From: JAVVHH01 sp965199665
Lineage (GTDB): Bacteria; Pseudomonadota; Alphaproteobacteria; Acetobacterales; Acetobacteraceae
Direction: 5' to 3'
Assembly (NCBI GenBank): GCA_965199665.1
Contig: OZ241208.1
Coordinates: 3,658,001 to 3,722,000, forward strand
Length of the DNA: 64,000 nucleotides
Part shown: in pieces, positions 1 to 7,280 of the stretch
Layout of the letters: each line of letters opens with the position of its first letter
How positions within the stretch are numbered: position 1 is the stretch's first letter
Position numbers and translations under genes: made by a program
The notes under the pieces: generated by a model
Told to the model about the DNA's origin: nothing
The model's database searches: none
Seen by the model: the letters and a program-made list of their open reading frames with translations, nothing else

Positions 1-1
1 C

Positions 2-589
2 TTCGACCGCGACGGCGGCGGCCGCGAGGTGTTCGCCCGCGGGATCCGCAACTCGGTCGGCCTCGACTTCGACCCGCGCTCGAACGAGCTGTGGTTCACC
101 GACAACCAGGTGGACGGCATGGGCGACACGATCCCGCCCGGCGAGATCAACCACGCGACCGCGCCCGGCCAGGATTTCGGCTTCCCCTGGTATGGCGGCG
201 GCCACGTGCGGACGGTGCCCTACGCCAGCGATACCCCGCCGGCCGGGCTGGTGTTTCCCGCCGTGGAGGAGACCGCGCACGCAGCCGATCTCGGCATGAC
301 CTTTTATCGCGGCACCGCGTTTCCCGCCCGCTACCGCAACGCGATCTTCTCCGCCCAGCACGGCTCCTGGAACCGCACCACCCCGGTCGGCGCCCGCGTG
401 ATGGTGACGTTCGTGCAGCCGGACGGCTCGGCCGGGCGCTCCGAGCCGTTCGCCTCCGGCTGGCTCAACGCGGCGGGGCGATACGACGGCCGTCCGGTGG
501 ACGTGGCGGAGCTGCCCGATGGCAGCCTACTGGTCTCGGACGACGATGCGGGCGCGCTTTACCGGATCAGCGTCCGCCCCCGCCCTTAG
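2..589 (+). CDS. PQQ-dependent sugar (sorbosone-type) dehydrogenase, C-terminal part
   Basis: This is the 3' end of a gene whose start lies before the window; the frame is open from base 2 to a TAG at 587-589. About 195 residues are visible. They carry beta-propeller features of the glucose/sorbosone dehydrogenase family: the ARGIRNSVGLDFDP segment, the LWFTDNQ strand, a GQDFGFPWYGG turn, an FSAQHGSWNR segment and a closing ELPDGSLLVSDD blade. Family members are periplasmic quinoproteins that oxidise sugars and pass electrons to the respiratory chain. The N-terminal signal peptide and catalytic histidine cannot be checked here. A protease gene follows 53 bases downstream on the same strand. 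Confidence 0.85.
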   Translation, partial: FDRDGGGREVFARGIRNSVGLDFDPRSNELWFTDNQVDGMGDTIPPGEINHATAPGQDFGFPWYGGGHVRTVPYASDTPPAGLVFPAVEETAHAADLGMTFYRGTAFPARYRNAIFSAQHGSWNRTTPVGARVMVTFVQPDGSAGRSEPFASGWLNAAGRYDGRPVDVAELPDGSLLVSDDDAGALYRISVRPRP

Positions 590-642
590 CTCTGCCGCGC
601 GCCCCAGAAATCAGCTACGATGGATCCGGGGGAGTTGTGGCG

Positions 643-2019
643 ATGACGGAATACGCGTTCGAGACCGCGAAACAGAGTTCGGCGGCGATCTTCTGGAGCT
701 TCGCCGGCCAGACGCTCCCCGGCGACGCCGCCACCCCGTTCAGCAGCTACGTCCCGGTCGCCTATCAAAGCACGATCGCCGCCGCCTTCGCCCGGTGGTC
801 GAGCGTGTCCGGCCTGATCTTCTCCCAGGTCACCGATGCCGCCACCGTGCCGATCCGCATCGGGTTCGGATCGTTCTACAACCTCGCCGAACTCGGGGAG
901 ACCGATTTCCGCATCGGCTCCCGCGGGATCATCGCCCCGGACGCGCGCATCCGCCTGCTCGACCCGGCCACCGTGCCCCTCGTCGACGATGGCGGGACCT
1001 ATGTCTATGCGCCCTACTACGATGTGTCGCTCTACCAGGTGGCATTGCACGAGATCGGGCATGCGCTCGGCCTGGACCACACGACCGACCCCTACACGGT
1101 GATGTACCCCTACGTGTCCCCGCTGAACACGGATCTCGCCCCCGGGGACATCTACGGCATCAACGCGCTGTATCCGTTCTTCACCGTCGCCGCGCTCGAC
1201 CCGATCCAGGCGGAGGGCGACGCCGGCCAGACCCGCGCCTACCACTTCGCGGTCACCCGTTACAGCGACCCCAGCCTGACCAGCACGATCAGCTACCGCC
1301 TCACCGCCGTGGCATATCCGTCGCTGGTCGGCTCGGCCACGGCGGCGGGCAGCGAGTTCATCGGCGGCGGCTTCCCGAGCGGGCAACTCACCTTCCTCGC
1401 CGGGTCACGGGTGGCGACGCTGACCGTCACGGTGGCGGGCAACACCCAGCCGCAGCCGGACCAGGGCTTCGCCGTCAACCTGTTCAGCACCAACCCGCTC
1501 GACAGCGTCACCGTGCGCGGCACCACGAACGCCGTGATCCTGGACGATGACGGCTATGGCCAGCTCAACGCCAGTTCGCTTGGCGTGTATCGCTTCTTCG
1601 ACCAGTCCGACGGCACCCATTTTTACTCGACCAGCCTCGCCGAGCGGAACACGCTGCTGCAGTCCCGCCCGGACCTGAGGTTCGAGGGGTTCGGTCTGCA
1701 TGCGATCCTGGCGACGGCCGATCCGACGGCGTTGCCGGTGTTCCGCTTCTTCGACACGGGCGACGGCACCCATTTCTACACGATCTCGACGCTGGAGCGG
1801 GACGCGCTGATCGCGAACCGCGCCGACCTGAAGTTCGAAGGCACCGCCTTCTACGAGCACGGCCAGGCCCAGGCCGGCGACAGCGCGGTATATCGTTTCT
1901 TCTCCGCCAACGACGGCACGCATTTCTACACCGCCAGCGCAACGGAGCGCGCGACGATCCTGGCGACCCGGTCCGACCTACGCGACGAAGGCGTCGCGTT
2001 CTACGCCCCGAGCGCCTGA
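643..2019 (+). CDS. Matrixin-like zinc metalloprotease with three C-terminal repeats
   Basis: The 458-residue product has three parts. Residues about 1-185 form a matrixin/serralysin-type protease domain with the zinc-binding motif HEIGHALGLDH (His136, Glu137, His140, His146) followed by a TVMYPYV Met-turn. Residues about 190-310 look like a Calx-beta-type sandwich (repeated acidic turns, an AVILDDDG end). Residues about 315-458 hold three repeats of about 50 residues, each with YRFF, then DGTHFY, then ER and F/EG (DUF5648-like). The ATG at 643 follows a GGGGGAG ribosome site at good spacing; a GTG two codons earlier is possible. No signal peptide is visible although the family is secreted, so export may need a non-Sec route. 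Protease activity is inferred from the motif. Confidence 0.8.
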   Translation: MTEYAFETAKQSSAAIFWSFAGQTLPGDAATPFSSYVPVAYQSTIAAAFARWSSVSGLIFSQVTDAATVPIRIGFGSFYNLAELGETDFRIGSRGIIAPDARIRLLDPATVPLVDDGGTYVYAPYYDVSLYQVALHEIGHALGLDHTTDPYTVMYPYVSPLNTDLAPGDIYGINALYPFFTVAALDPIQAEGDAGQTRAYHFAVTRYSDPSLTSTISYRLTAVAYPSLVGSATAAGSEFIGGGFPSGQLTFLAGSRVATLTVTVAGNTQPQPDQGFAVNLFSTNPLDSVTVRGTTNAVILDDDGYGQLNASSLGVYRFFDQSDGTHFYSTSLAERNTLLQSRPDLRFEGFGLHAILATADPTALPVFRFFDTGDGTHFYTISTLERDALIANRADLKFEGTAFYEHGQAQAGDSAVYRFFSANDGTHFYTASATERATILATRSDLRDEGVAFYAPSA

Positions 2020-2022
2020 GCG

Positions 2023-2256
2023 GTGGACGGAGACGAACTCGACGGCGAGATCGCGGCCAAGCTGGCCAGGCTCGCCGCGCTGGAAGCGACCACCTCGTCG
2101 CTCCGGCACGATCTGCGGGGGATCCTCTCGCCAGCGATGCTGGTGTCGGACCGCCTGCTCGCCCATGCCGACCCGGCGATCGTGCGGGCCGGCCAGGCCG
2201 TGGTCAAATCGATCCGGCGCGCCGAGGAGCGGCTGCGCGAGACCAAGGACGAGTGA
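2023..2256 (+). CDS. Small protein resembling a lone histidine-kinase H-box helix
   Basis: This 77-residue, mostly helical protein starts with GTG only 3 bases after the protease stop, so it is probably translationally coupled to it. Its centre reads SLRHDLRGILSPAMLVSDRL. This resembles the H-box of sensor kinases, where the phospho-accepting His is followed by D/E-L-R and a Leu-x-Pro. No ATPase domain, receiver domain or membrane segment is present. It may be a stand-alone phosphotransfer or dimerisation module, or simply a helical protein with a chance match. I do not know a named family for it. It ends one base before the convergent trcR stop. Confidence 0.65.
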   Translation: MDGDELDGEIAAKLARLAALEATTSSLRHDLRGILSPAMLVSDRLLAHADPAIVRAGQAVVKSIRRAEERLRETKDE

Positions 2257-2257
2257 G

Positions 2258-2833
2258 CTAGGCGGCTTCGTCGGCCTCGGGCTGCGGCGGCACCGGGATC
2301 GCCTGGCCGTCGCGCGCCAAACGCTCGTTGGCGGCCTGGACGGAGGCGTTCAGGTCGGTTTGGCTGCACAAGCCGAGGATCACCGGGTCGCGCGGTTTGA
2401 TGTTGGCGCTGTTCCAATGGGTGCGCTCGCGCACCTTCTGGATGGTGTCCTTGGTGGTGCCGAGCAGCTTGATGACCTGCGCTTCCGTGAGTTGCGGGAA
2501 GTTGCGCAGCAGAAACGCGATCGCATCCGGCCGGTCGTTGCGCTTGGCCACCGGCGTGTAGCGGGCCCCGCGCTTGACCTTGGACGGATTGGCCGGCGCC
2601 ATCAGCTTCAGCCGGGCCTCCGCGCTCTTCTCGCAGCGCGCGATGTCTTCCGCCGTGACCTGCTGGTTGGCCACCGGGTCGTAGCCGACGATGCCCTGCG
2701 CGACTTCGCCATCCGCGATGGCCTGCACCTCGAGCGGGTGCATGCCGCAGAACTCGGCGATCTGCGTGAAGGTCAGGGCGGTTTTCTCGATCAGCCACAC
2801 GGCGGTGGCCTTCGGCATCAACGGTAGGCTCAT
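2258..2833 (-). CDS. trcR: Cell-cycle transcriptional regulator TrcR (DUF1013 family)
   Basis: The 191-residue product matches the DUF1013/TrcR family of alphaproteobacteria. The start reads MSLPLMPKATAVWLIEKTAL, followed by FTQIAEFCGMHPLEVQAIAD and IVGYDPV. A second helix-turn-helix-like stretch (FPQLTEAQVIKLLGTTKDTI) lies at about residues 110-130. The family is linked to cell-cycle transcription control and is nearly universal in alphaproteobacteria. The ATG at 2833 is chosen because the family begins exactly at MSLPLMPKA; an in-frame extension to 2866 adds an Arg-rich tail typical of spurious upstream frames. A 175-base divergent gap separates it from the DUF1192 gene. Confidence 0.88.
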   Translation of the reverse strand: MSLPLMPKATAVWLIEKTALTFTQIAEFCGMHPLEVQAIADGEVAQGIVGYDPVANQQVTAEDIARCEKSAEARLKLMAPANPSKVKRGARYTPVAKRNDRPDAIAFLLRNFPQLTEAQVIKLLGTTKDTIQKVRERTHWNSANIKPRDPVILGLCSQTDLNASVQAANERLARDGQAIPVPPQPEADEAA

Positions 2834-3008
2834 GGCTCGAAGTGTCCTTCGCCGGCGGCGGTGCACGGCCGGTTCAGCGGTTCAATTTCGTGGGAACGCC
2901 GATATGGGGCTGCAGTACGGGCGCGGTCAAGCCCGAGCGGGCCTGCTAAGCCGTGTGGGGGCCGTGTTGGGCCAGTCATTCGCTTCACGGTCGGCGGAGG
3001 GTGGTTAG

Positions 3009-3194
3009 ATGATGATGGAAGAGGAACCGGCACGGCCGACCATCGGGGCGCCGGTGGCGCTGGACCGCATGGGCGTCGAGGAGCTCGAGCGCTACATCGC
3101 CGGCTTGCGGGCGGAAATCGCGCGGGCGGAGGCGGTGATCGCCGCCAAGCAGGGGCATCGTAGCGCCGCGGATACGTTGTTCCGCTTCACGTAG
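3009..3194 (+). CDS. DUF1192 family small protein
   Basis: This 61-residue protein has the DUF1192 pattern: an acidic start, then GVEELERYIAGLRAEIARAE and AKQGHRSAADTLFR. It is predicted to be one long helix, likely a short coiled coil. Family members are common and conserved in alphaproteobacteria; their function is not known. The first of two consecutive ATG codons is used. It is transcribed away from trcR and ends just before a strong bidirectional hairpin shared with the convergent hsp20 gene. Confidence 0.85.
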   Translation: MMMEEEPARPTIGAPVALDRMGVEELERYIAGLRAEIARAEAVIAAKQGHRSAADTLFRFT

Positions 3195-3196
3195 AA

Positions 3197-3218
3197 AGGG
3201 CCGGGTTTCCCCGGCCCT
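3197..3218. terminator. Bidirectional intrinsic terminator between DUF1192 gene and hsp20
   Basis: A perfect 9-bp stem (AGGGCCGGG with CCCGGCCCT) closes a 4-base loop. Read on the minus strand the loop is a stable GAAA tetraloop and the stem is followed by TTTCT, so it suits the end of hsp20. Read on the plus strand it sits directly after the DUF1192 stop. Confidence 0.8.
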
Positions 3219-3239
3219 CCCATTTCCAGACCCGGACGG

Positions 3240-3716
3240 TTACGCCGCCTGGGCAGTCTCGGCGCTGTCGTTGGCGATCGCCGGCTGGCTCACCGGCGCC
3301 GACCCGATCGCGATGCGACGGGGCTTCAGCGCCTCCGGCACCACGCGCTTCAGGCCGACATGCAACAGGCCGTTCTTCAGTTCCGCGTTCTCGACGACGA
3401 TGTGGTCGGCGAGCACGAAGCGGCGCTCGAAGGCACGGCCGGCGATACCGCGATACAGCAGCTCCGTCTTGGGCTCGTCCGCCTTCACGCGGCCCGACAC
3501 GAACAACGTGTTTTCGCGGACGACGAGTTCGATCTCGTCTTCGCTGAAGCCGGCGACGGCCACGGTCAGACGGTAGCTGTCGTCACCGGTGCGCTCGATG
3601 TTGTAGGGCGGGTAGCTCTGGGCGGACGCCGCGTCCTGCGCGGTGGACGCCAGGCGGGCCATGCGGTCGAAGCCGATGGCGGTGCGGAACAAGGGGGAGA
3701 AATCGAGAGTCGTCAT
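3240..3716 (-). CDS. Small heat-shock protein, Hsp20/IbpA family
   Basis: The 158-residue product is an alpha-crystallin-type chaperone that holds unfolding proteins. The start MTTLDFSPLFRTAIGFDR is typical of IbpA-like proteins of alphaproteobacteria. The crystallin domain (about residues 35-130) contains YPPYNIERTGDD, VAVAGFSEDEIEL, and the end motif GLLHVGL followed by VPEALKPRRI. The ATG at 3716 is preceded by a TTGGAGG ribosome site. The frame stays open to 3839, but that stretch is better explained as a regulated 5' leader (ROSE-like) with an RpoH-type promoter, listed separately. Confidence 0.93.
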   Translation of the reverse strand: MTTLDFSPLFRTAIGFDRMARLASTAQDAASAQSYPPYNIERTGDDSYRLTVAVAGFSEDEIELVVRENTLFVSGRVKADEPKTELLYRGIAGRAFERRFVLADHIVVENAELKNGLLHVGLKRVVPEALKPRRIAIGSAPVSQPAIANDSAETAQAA

Positions 3717-3806
3717 AGAAAACCTCCAAGAAGCAAGGTCAGCGGGTTGGCCGCCCGATGGGCCGGCCGTGGTAGTCTTCGAAGCCCCATTGGGCGCCTC
3801 GAACAG
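3717..3806 (-). promoter_or_regulatory. ROSE-like RNA thermometer in the hsp20 leader
   Basis: The roughly 90-base leader before hsp20 ends in TTGCTTCTTGGAGG, 6 bases before the ATG. This matches the 3' hairpin of ROSE thermometers, in which a UUGCU stretch pairs imperfectly with the ribosome site (UUGGAGG). A strong upstream hairpin (GGCC-G-GCCC / GGGC-GGCC, about 3747-3766) fits the multi-hairpin layout of ROSE elements. The predicted role is to hide the ribosome site at low temperature and open on heating. The call rests on motif, position and gene partner; a covariance-model search was not possible. Confidence 0.65.
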
Positions 3807-3810
3807 CCTG

Positions 3811-3847
3811 AAAATAGAAAAGGCCGCCCTTGGATTCAAGGACGGCC
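3811..3847 (-). terminator. Intrinsic terminator of rpmE
   Basis: An 11-bp stem with one mismatch (3837-3847 with 3822-3832) closes a 4-base loop and is followed on the minus strand by TTTTCTATTTT. This is a textbook terminator 29 bases after the rpmE stop. The same bases contain the candidate heat-shock promoter of hsp20. Confidence 0.85.
3812..3840 (-). promoter_or_regulatory. Candidate RpoH (sigma-32) promoter of hsp20
   Basis: On the minus strand CTTGAA (3840-3835) is followed after 15 bases by TTCTATTT (3819-3812). This resembles the heat-shock sigma consensus (CTTGAA, 13-17 bases, a CCCCATNT-type -10). Transcription would start near 3805 and give the ROSE-like leader. The -35 box lies in and next to the loop of the rpmE terminator hairpin. 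Confidence 0.5.
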
Positions 3848-3875
3848 CTCAGCCTCACCGATCTGTGATCGACGG

Positions 3876-4106
3876 CTAGGTCGGCTTCTTGAGCCCGAGC
3901 CCGGCGAACTTCTTGTTGAACTTCGCGACCTGGCCGCCCGTGTCGAGGATGCGCTGTACGCCCGTCCATGCAGGATGCGACTTCGGGTCGATGTCCAACC
4001 GCATCGTGTCGCCCGCTTTGCCGGCGCACGTCTTGGTCTTGAACGTCGTGCCATCCGTCATGATGACGGTGATCTCGTGGTATTCGGGGTGAATGCCGGG
4101 CTTCAT
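3876..4106 (-). CDS. rpmE: 50S ribosomal protein L31
   Basis: The 76-residue product starts MKPGIHPEYHEITVIMTDGT, which is diagnostic for L31, and continues with DIDPKSHPAWTG and FNKKFAGLGL. It is a component of the large ribosomal subunit at the inter-subunit bridge. The zinc-binding CxxC set of some L31 proteins is absent; only the Cys of KTKTCAG remains, as usual for the alphaproteobacterial form. The ATG at 4106 follows an AGGAC ribosome site. A strong terminator lies downstream. Confidence 0.97.
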   Translation of the reverse strand: MKPGIHPEYHEITVIMTDGTTFKTKTCAGKAGDTMRLDIDPKSHPAWTGVQRILDTGGQVAKFNKKFAGLGLKKPT

Positions 4107-4196
4107 CGCGGTGTCCTGTTCGGGCCGCCGATACCGACCGGCAGCGAAGCCCGCGTCTATAAGAGAGACGCGGGCCGCCTGCAACGGGGACGGCTG

Positions 4197-4634
4197 CTAG
4201 CCCCGCTTGGCGCGGCGCCCGTGCATGGCCTGGTCCAGCACCTGGTCGGCGGTGTGCTGCTGCTCGGGCGACAAACTCGCGTAGAGCGCCTCCACCGGCG
4301 GGACCATGCGGGAGAGCGCATCGGCCCGCGCCCGCGCCAGGTCGGACGCGGCGCGCAATTCCGCCACCGCGTCCAGCGATCCGGAGCGGACCGCGGCGCC
4401 GGCCGGATTGGCGCGCAACGCGACGGCGTTGTCGCGCAGCGCGGCCACCACCGCATCCCATTGCGGCTGCTGCGCCGGCGTGATGCCGAGCCGGTCATGA
4501 ACCTGTTGCAGGCGGTCGCGCATGGCGTTGGAACGCGCGGGCGCGGCGGCCGAAGCCTCCGGCGCGGGCGCCGATTGGGCGAATACGGGCGTGGCCGCCA
4601 GCATCGCGAGGGGGAGAGCGAAGCGATAGATCAT
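4197..4634 (-). CDS. Periplasmic Spy/CpxP-like LTxxQ-motif protein
   Basis: The 145-residue protein has a Sec signal peptide (MIYRFALPLAMLAATPVFA, cut before QSAP) and then a helical domain. Two motif copies of the LTxxQ type are visible: ITPAQQPQW at about residues 50-58 and LSPEQQHTAD near the C-terminus. Spy/CpxP relatives are periplasmic helical proteins involved in envelope stress or metal stress. The ATG at 4634 has a perfect AGGAGG site. It is a single gene between rpmE and an old yellow enzyme gene on the same strand. The precise role is not known. Confidence 0.8.
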   Translation of the reverse strand: MIYRFALPLAMLAATPVFAQSAPAPEASAAAPARSNAMRDRLQQVHDRLGITPAQQPQWDAVVAALRDNAVALRANPAGAAVRSGSLDAVAELRAASDLARARADALSRMVPPVEALYASLSPEQQHTADQVLDQAMHGRRAKRG

Positions 4635-4729
4635 GGTGCCTCCTGGCTTGCCCTCCCTATACGGACCCGCCGGGTGGAACCGCACGCTCGGCGGCTTCTC
4701 CCTATGCCGCCGGGCTCACCGGAGGGGTC

Positions 4730-5806
4730 TTAGACGTCGGCGCGCTGATATTGCGGCACCAGGTCGGGCGCCACGCCCAGCGCCTTGGCGGCACGAAGTG
4801 GCCAGGCCGGGTCGGCCAGCGCGACGCGGCCGATCAGCACCATGTCGGCGCGCCCGTTGGCGACGATCTCGGCGGCCAGCTCGGGCGTCCGGATCAGGCC
4901 CACCGCGCCGGTCATCAGTCCGGTCGCCTCCCGCACCCGCTGCGCGAACGGGACCTGGTAGCCCGGGTGCAACGAAGGCACCCGCATGGTCGGCTCGATC
5001 CCGCCGGAGGAGCAGTCGATCAGGTCGACATGCCCGGTCGCCTTGATCCAGCCGCACAGCTCCACGATGTCGTCCAGGGTCAGTCCGCCCGGCGTGTAGT
5101 CGGTGCAGGACAGGCGCACGAACAGCGGCAGGTCGGCCGGCCACACGCCCCGCGTGGCCTCCACGACTTCCATCAGCATGCGTGCCCGGCCTTTGAGGTC
5201 GCCGCCATAGGCGTCGTTGCGCCGGTTGGCGAGCGGCGACAGCATGGAATGCATCAGGTAGCCGTGCGCCCCGTGCAGTTCGATCACCTTGAACCCGGCC
5301 GCCAGCGACAGCCGGGCCGTTTCCGCGAACTGGTCGATCACCTCGTGGATGTCCGCCTCGCTCATCGCGTGCGGCTCGACGGCGTCGTCATGGAACGGGA
5401 TCGGGCTCGGCGCCCACGGGACCCAGCCGCCATCCTCCGGCCGCAGCGCCGTGCCGCCTTCCCAAGGGCGCTTGCTGCTCGCCTTGCGGCCGGCATGCGC
5501 GACCTGGATGCCCGGCAGCCCGCCGCCGAACTCGATGAGCTTGACGAGGCGGCGGGCGAAGTCGCGCTGCTCGCTCGTCCAGAGCCCCATGCAGCCCGGC
5601 GTGATGCGCCCCAGCGCCGACACGTGGGTCGCCTCGATGAACACCAGGCCGGGCCCGCCCATCGCTTTTGCGCCGATCGTCTGCACGTGCCAGTCGGTGC
5701 CCAGGCCGTCTTCAGCCGAATACTGGCACATCGGCGAGATCGCGATGCGGTTGCGGGCGGTCACGCCACGAAGCGGGATCGGCTGGAAGAGGAGGGGCGT
5801 TCGCAT
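4730..5806 (-). CDS. NADH:flavin oxidoreductase, old yellow enzyme (YqjM/NamA type)
   Basis: The 358-residue FMN enzyme belongs to the YqjM-like class of ene-reductases, which reduce activated C=C bonds with NAD(P)H. Visible family marks are ISPMCQYS near residue 25 (the class-specific Cys), QVAHAGRKAS, and ELHGAHGYLMHSMLSPLANRR, which binds substrate and FMN. The C-terminal half has the barrel phosphate-binding pattern ending in ADMVLIGRVALADP. The ATG at 5806 begins MRTPLLFQPIPLRG as in homologues. A 244-base divergent gap separates it from the alcohol dehydrogenase gene. Confidence 0.93.
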   Translation of the reverse strand: MRTPLLFQPIPLRGVTARNRIAISPMCQYSAEDGLGTDWHVQTIGAKAMGGPGLVFIEATHVSALGRITPGCMGLWTSEQRDFARRLVKLIEFGGGLPGIQVAHAGRKASSKRPWEGGTALRPEDGGWVPWAPSPIPFHDDAVEPHAMSEADIHEVIDQFAETARLSLAAGFKVIELHGAHGYLMHSMLSPLANRRNDAYGGDLKGRARMLMEVVEATRGVWPADLPLFVRLSCTDYTPGGLTLDDIVELCGWIKATGHVDLIDCSSGGIEPTMRVPSLHPGYQVPFAQRVREATGLMTGAVGLIRTPELAAEIVANGRADMVLIGRVALADPAWPLRAAKALGVAPDLVPQYQRADV

Positions 5807-6050
5807 GGCCGCATGGTGCGGCCCGGGGACGGCGCTGTCGAGAGCGCCCGGCCGCAGCCGGAACGTTCGGACGACGAAGTGTTGAACGGGCCGGCAGCAT
5901 CGACCGCGCCGACCCGGCGTTCGCTCCAGCACGGTCCGTCCCCGGCGCGCTCTTGCCCTGGCCGACGCGACCGGCAACCGACCCGGTCCACCCCCTGCCG
6001 AAGCCTTACCCGGCCCAGGCGACCGGTCGAACGCAGGCTGGAGAACCCCT

Positions 6051-7226
6051 ATGCGCGCACTTTGCTGGCACGGCACGAACGACATCCGGTGCGACACCGT
6101 CCCGGACCCCACGATCGAAGACTCACGCGACGTCATCATCAAGGTGAGCAGCTGCGCGATCTGCGGCTCCGATCTGCACCTCATGGACGGGCAGATGCCG
6201 ACCATGGAAAGCGGCGACGTGCTGGGACACGAATTCATGGGCGAGGTCGTCGAAGTCGGCTCGCCCGATCACAAGCTGAAGAAGGGCGACCGCATCGTCG
6301 TGCCCTTCAACATCAACTGCGGCGAGTGCCGGATGTGCAAGCTGGGCAACTGGTCCGTCTGCGAGCGCTCGAACCGCAATTCGGCCATGGCGGCCAAGAT
6401 GTTCGGCTACACGACGGCCGGGCTGTTCGGCTACTCGCACCTGACGGGCGGCTACTGGGGCGGGCAGGCGGAATACGTCCGCGTGCCGATGGCCGATGTG
6501 GGCCCGATGAAGGCGCCGGAGGGGATGACGGACGATCAGCTCCTGTTCCTGACCGACATCCTGCCGACGGGCTGGCAAGGCGCAGAGCATTGCGAGATCA
6601 AGGGCGGCGAGACGATCGCCATCTGGGGCGCGGGACCTGTTGGCCTGTTCGCCATCAAGTCGGCCGCCATCATGGGCGCCGAGCGCATCATCGTCATCGA
6701 GGACGTGCCGGAGCGGATCGAGCTGGCCCGCAAGGCCGGCGCCACCGACGTGATCAAGCTCAGCGACGAGGACGTCCTGGAGCGCATCAAGGAGATCACG
6801 CACGGGCAAGGCCCGGACGCGGTGATCGACTGCGTGGGCATGGAAGCCAGCGGCGGCGGGCACGGCATCATCGGCGCCATCGCCGCGGTGCAGGAGAAGC
6901 TGACCAGCATGCAACGGCCCTACGCGCTGGAGCAGATGATCACGGCGGTGCGGCCCTGCGGCATCGTCTCCGTGCCGGGCGTGTACGGCGGCCCGGTGCC
7001 GGTCAACATGGGCTCCGTCGTGCAGAAGGGCCTGACCATCAAGAGCGGCCAGACCCACGTGAAGCGCTACCTCGAGCCGCTGACCAAGATGATCCAAGAA
7101 GGCAAGATCGACCCCGCCTTCCTGATCACCCACCGCAGCACCGACCTCGCCGAAGGACCCGACCTCTACAAGACCTTCCGCGACAAGAAGGACGGCTGCG
7201 TCAAGGTCGTCTTCAACCTCTCCTGA
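6051..7226 (+). CDS. Zinc-dependent alcohol dehydrogenase (formaldehyde-dehydrogenase-like, MDR family)
   Basis: The 391-residue medium-chain dehydrogenase has a catalytic zinc site (CAICGSDLHLMDG and GHEFMGEV), a structural zinc loop (CGECRMCKLGNWSVC) and an NAD-binding Rossmann core with GAGPVGLFA at about residue 200. The long insert around GYTTAGLFGYSHLTGGYWGGQAEYV is typical of the glutathione-independent formaldehyde-dehydrogenase-like branch. The substrate is not certain; short alcohols or aldehydes are likely. The ATG at 6051 follows CTGGAGA. A hairpin follows the stop. Confidence 0.9.
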   Translation: MRALCWHGTNDIRCDTVPDPTIEDSRDVIIKVSSCAICGSDLHLMDGQMPTMESGDVLGHEFMGEVVEVGSPDHKLKKGDRIVVPFNINCGECRMCKLGNWSVCERSNRNSAMAAKMFGYTTAGLFGYSHLTGGYWGGQAEYVRVPMADVGPMKAPEGMTDDQLLFLTDILPTGWQGAEHCEIKGGETIAIWGAGPVGLFAIKSAAIMGAERIIVIEDVPERIELARKAGATDVIKLSDEDVLERIKEITHGQGPDAVIDCVGMEASGGGHGIIGAIAAVQEKLTSMQRPYALEQMITAVRPCGIVSVPGVYGGPVPVNMGSVVQKGLTIKSGQTHVKRYLEPLTKMIQEGKIDPAFLITHRSTDLAEGPDLYKTFRDKKDGCVKVVFNLS

Positions 7227-7233
7227 CCGACAT

Positions 7234-7261
7234 CCGTCCCGCGCCTGTCGGCGTGGGACGG
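7234..7261 (+). terminator. Hairpin after the alcohol dehydrogenase gene
   Basis: A 12-bp stem with one mismatch (CCGTCCCGCGCC with GGCGTGGGACGG) closes a TGTC loop just after the stop at 7226. No long T-run follows, so termination may be partial. Confidence 0.55.
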
Positions 7262-7280
7262 AACAGTTCTAGGATGGGGA

